Below the pieces are notes generated by a model that was given only the letters and a program-made list of their open reading frames with translations, did no database searches and had not been told where the DNA came from. Position numbers and translations under genes: made by a program. From contig NC_132970.1 in the NCBI RefSeq assembly GCF_047496725.1, forward strand, positions 18,712,501 to 18,776,500: a stretch of 64,000 nt of DNA, given 5' to 3'. This DNA is from Anoplolepis gracilipes (taxonomy: Eukaryota > Arthropoda > Insecta > Hymenoptera > Formicidae). Below are positions 63,995 to 64,000 of the stretch, in pieces (the stretch's first letter is position 1; each line of letters opens with the position of its first letter).

Positions 63995-64000
63995 CTTTAT

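Noticed and set aside
1..64000. CRISPR arrays, operons, rRNA and tRNA genes
   Set aside because: No regularly spaced repeats, no bacterial gene organisation and no recognisable RNA gene were seen. A tRNA scan could not be run.

Overview
This 64 kb window is AT-rich eukaryotic DNA with long gene-poor stretches, abundant TA/CT/GT microsatellites, and remnants of insect-type DNA transposons (mariner, pogo/Tigger, foldback MITEs). CpG is not depleted, and one gene pair carries an arthropod core promoter (TATA box plus TCAGT initiator). I infer an insect, most likely a hymenopteran such as an ant. That is inference, because no host housekeeping gene is visible. Nearly all long open frames are chance frames in AT-rich DNA, and most of the window looks intergenic or intronic.

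Layout. 1-13520: no convincing gene, with scattered GC-richer islands. 13521-14028: an internally deleted mariner with TA-flanked inverted ends and a decayed transposase C-terminus. 15798-16354: two adjacent foldback elements. 21738-21985: another foldback. 22051-33700: the centre of interest, a complex duplication (below). 33956-34048: a possible non-LTR retrotransposon zinc-knuckle relic. 34461-34645: a pogo/Tigger-type MITE with clear ends. 44058-44909, 45890-46019, 47600-47765 and 60415-60560: further inverted-repeat elements. 58636-59581: a decayed gene with three BED-type zinc fingers. 63228-63994: an element with inverted ends reaching the window edge.

Central locus. Two copies of one intronless gene lie head to head: copy A (minus, 337 codons) and copy C (plus, 496 codons). 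Each sits in a block of about 4.4-4.5 kb. A third partial block, B, carries only the gene's downstream region. The protein aligns, from remembered family motifs, to the DDE_1 domain of pogo/Tigger/Jerky transposases. All three catalytic acidic positions are replaced (V40, K154, H187), the N-terminal CENP-B-type DNA-binding helices are absent, and an acidic C-terminal tail of 59-residue tandem repeats is present. By hand count over the first 239 codons the copies differ by about 35 nonsynonymous and 3 synonymous changes (about 5%), while the promoter and 3' flanks differ by only about 1.3-1.9%. That is the pattern expected of diversifying selection on a domesticated, catalytically dead transposase. 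Downstream of the gene, copy A is a mosaic: C-like outside and B-like inside a tract of about 0.9 kb, which suggests gene conversion within the cluster.
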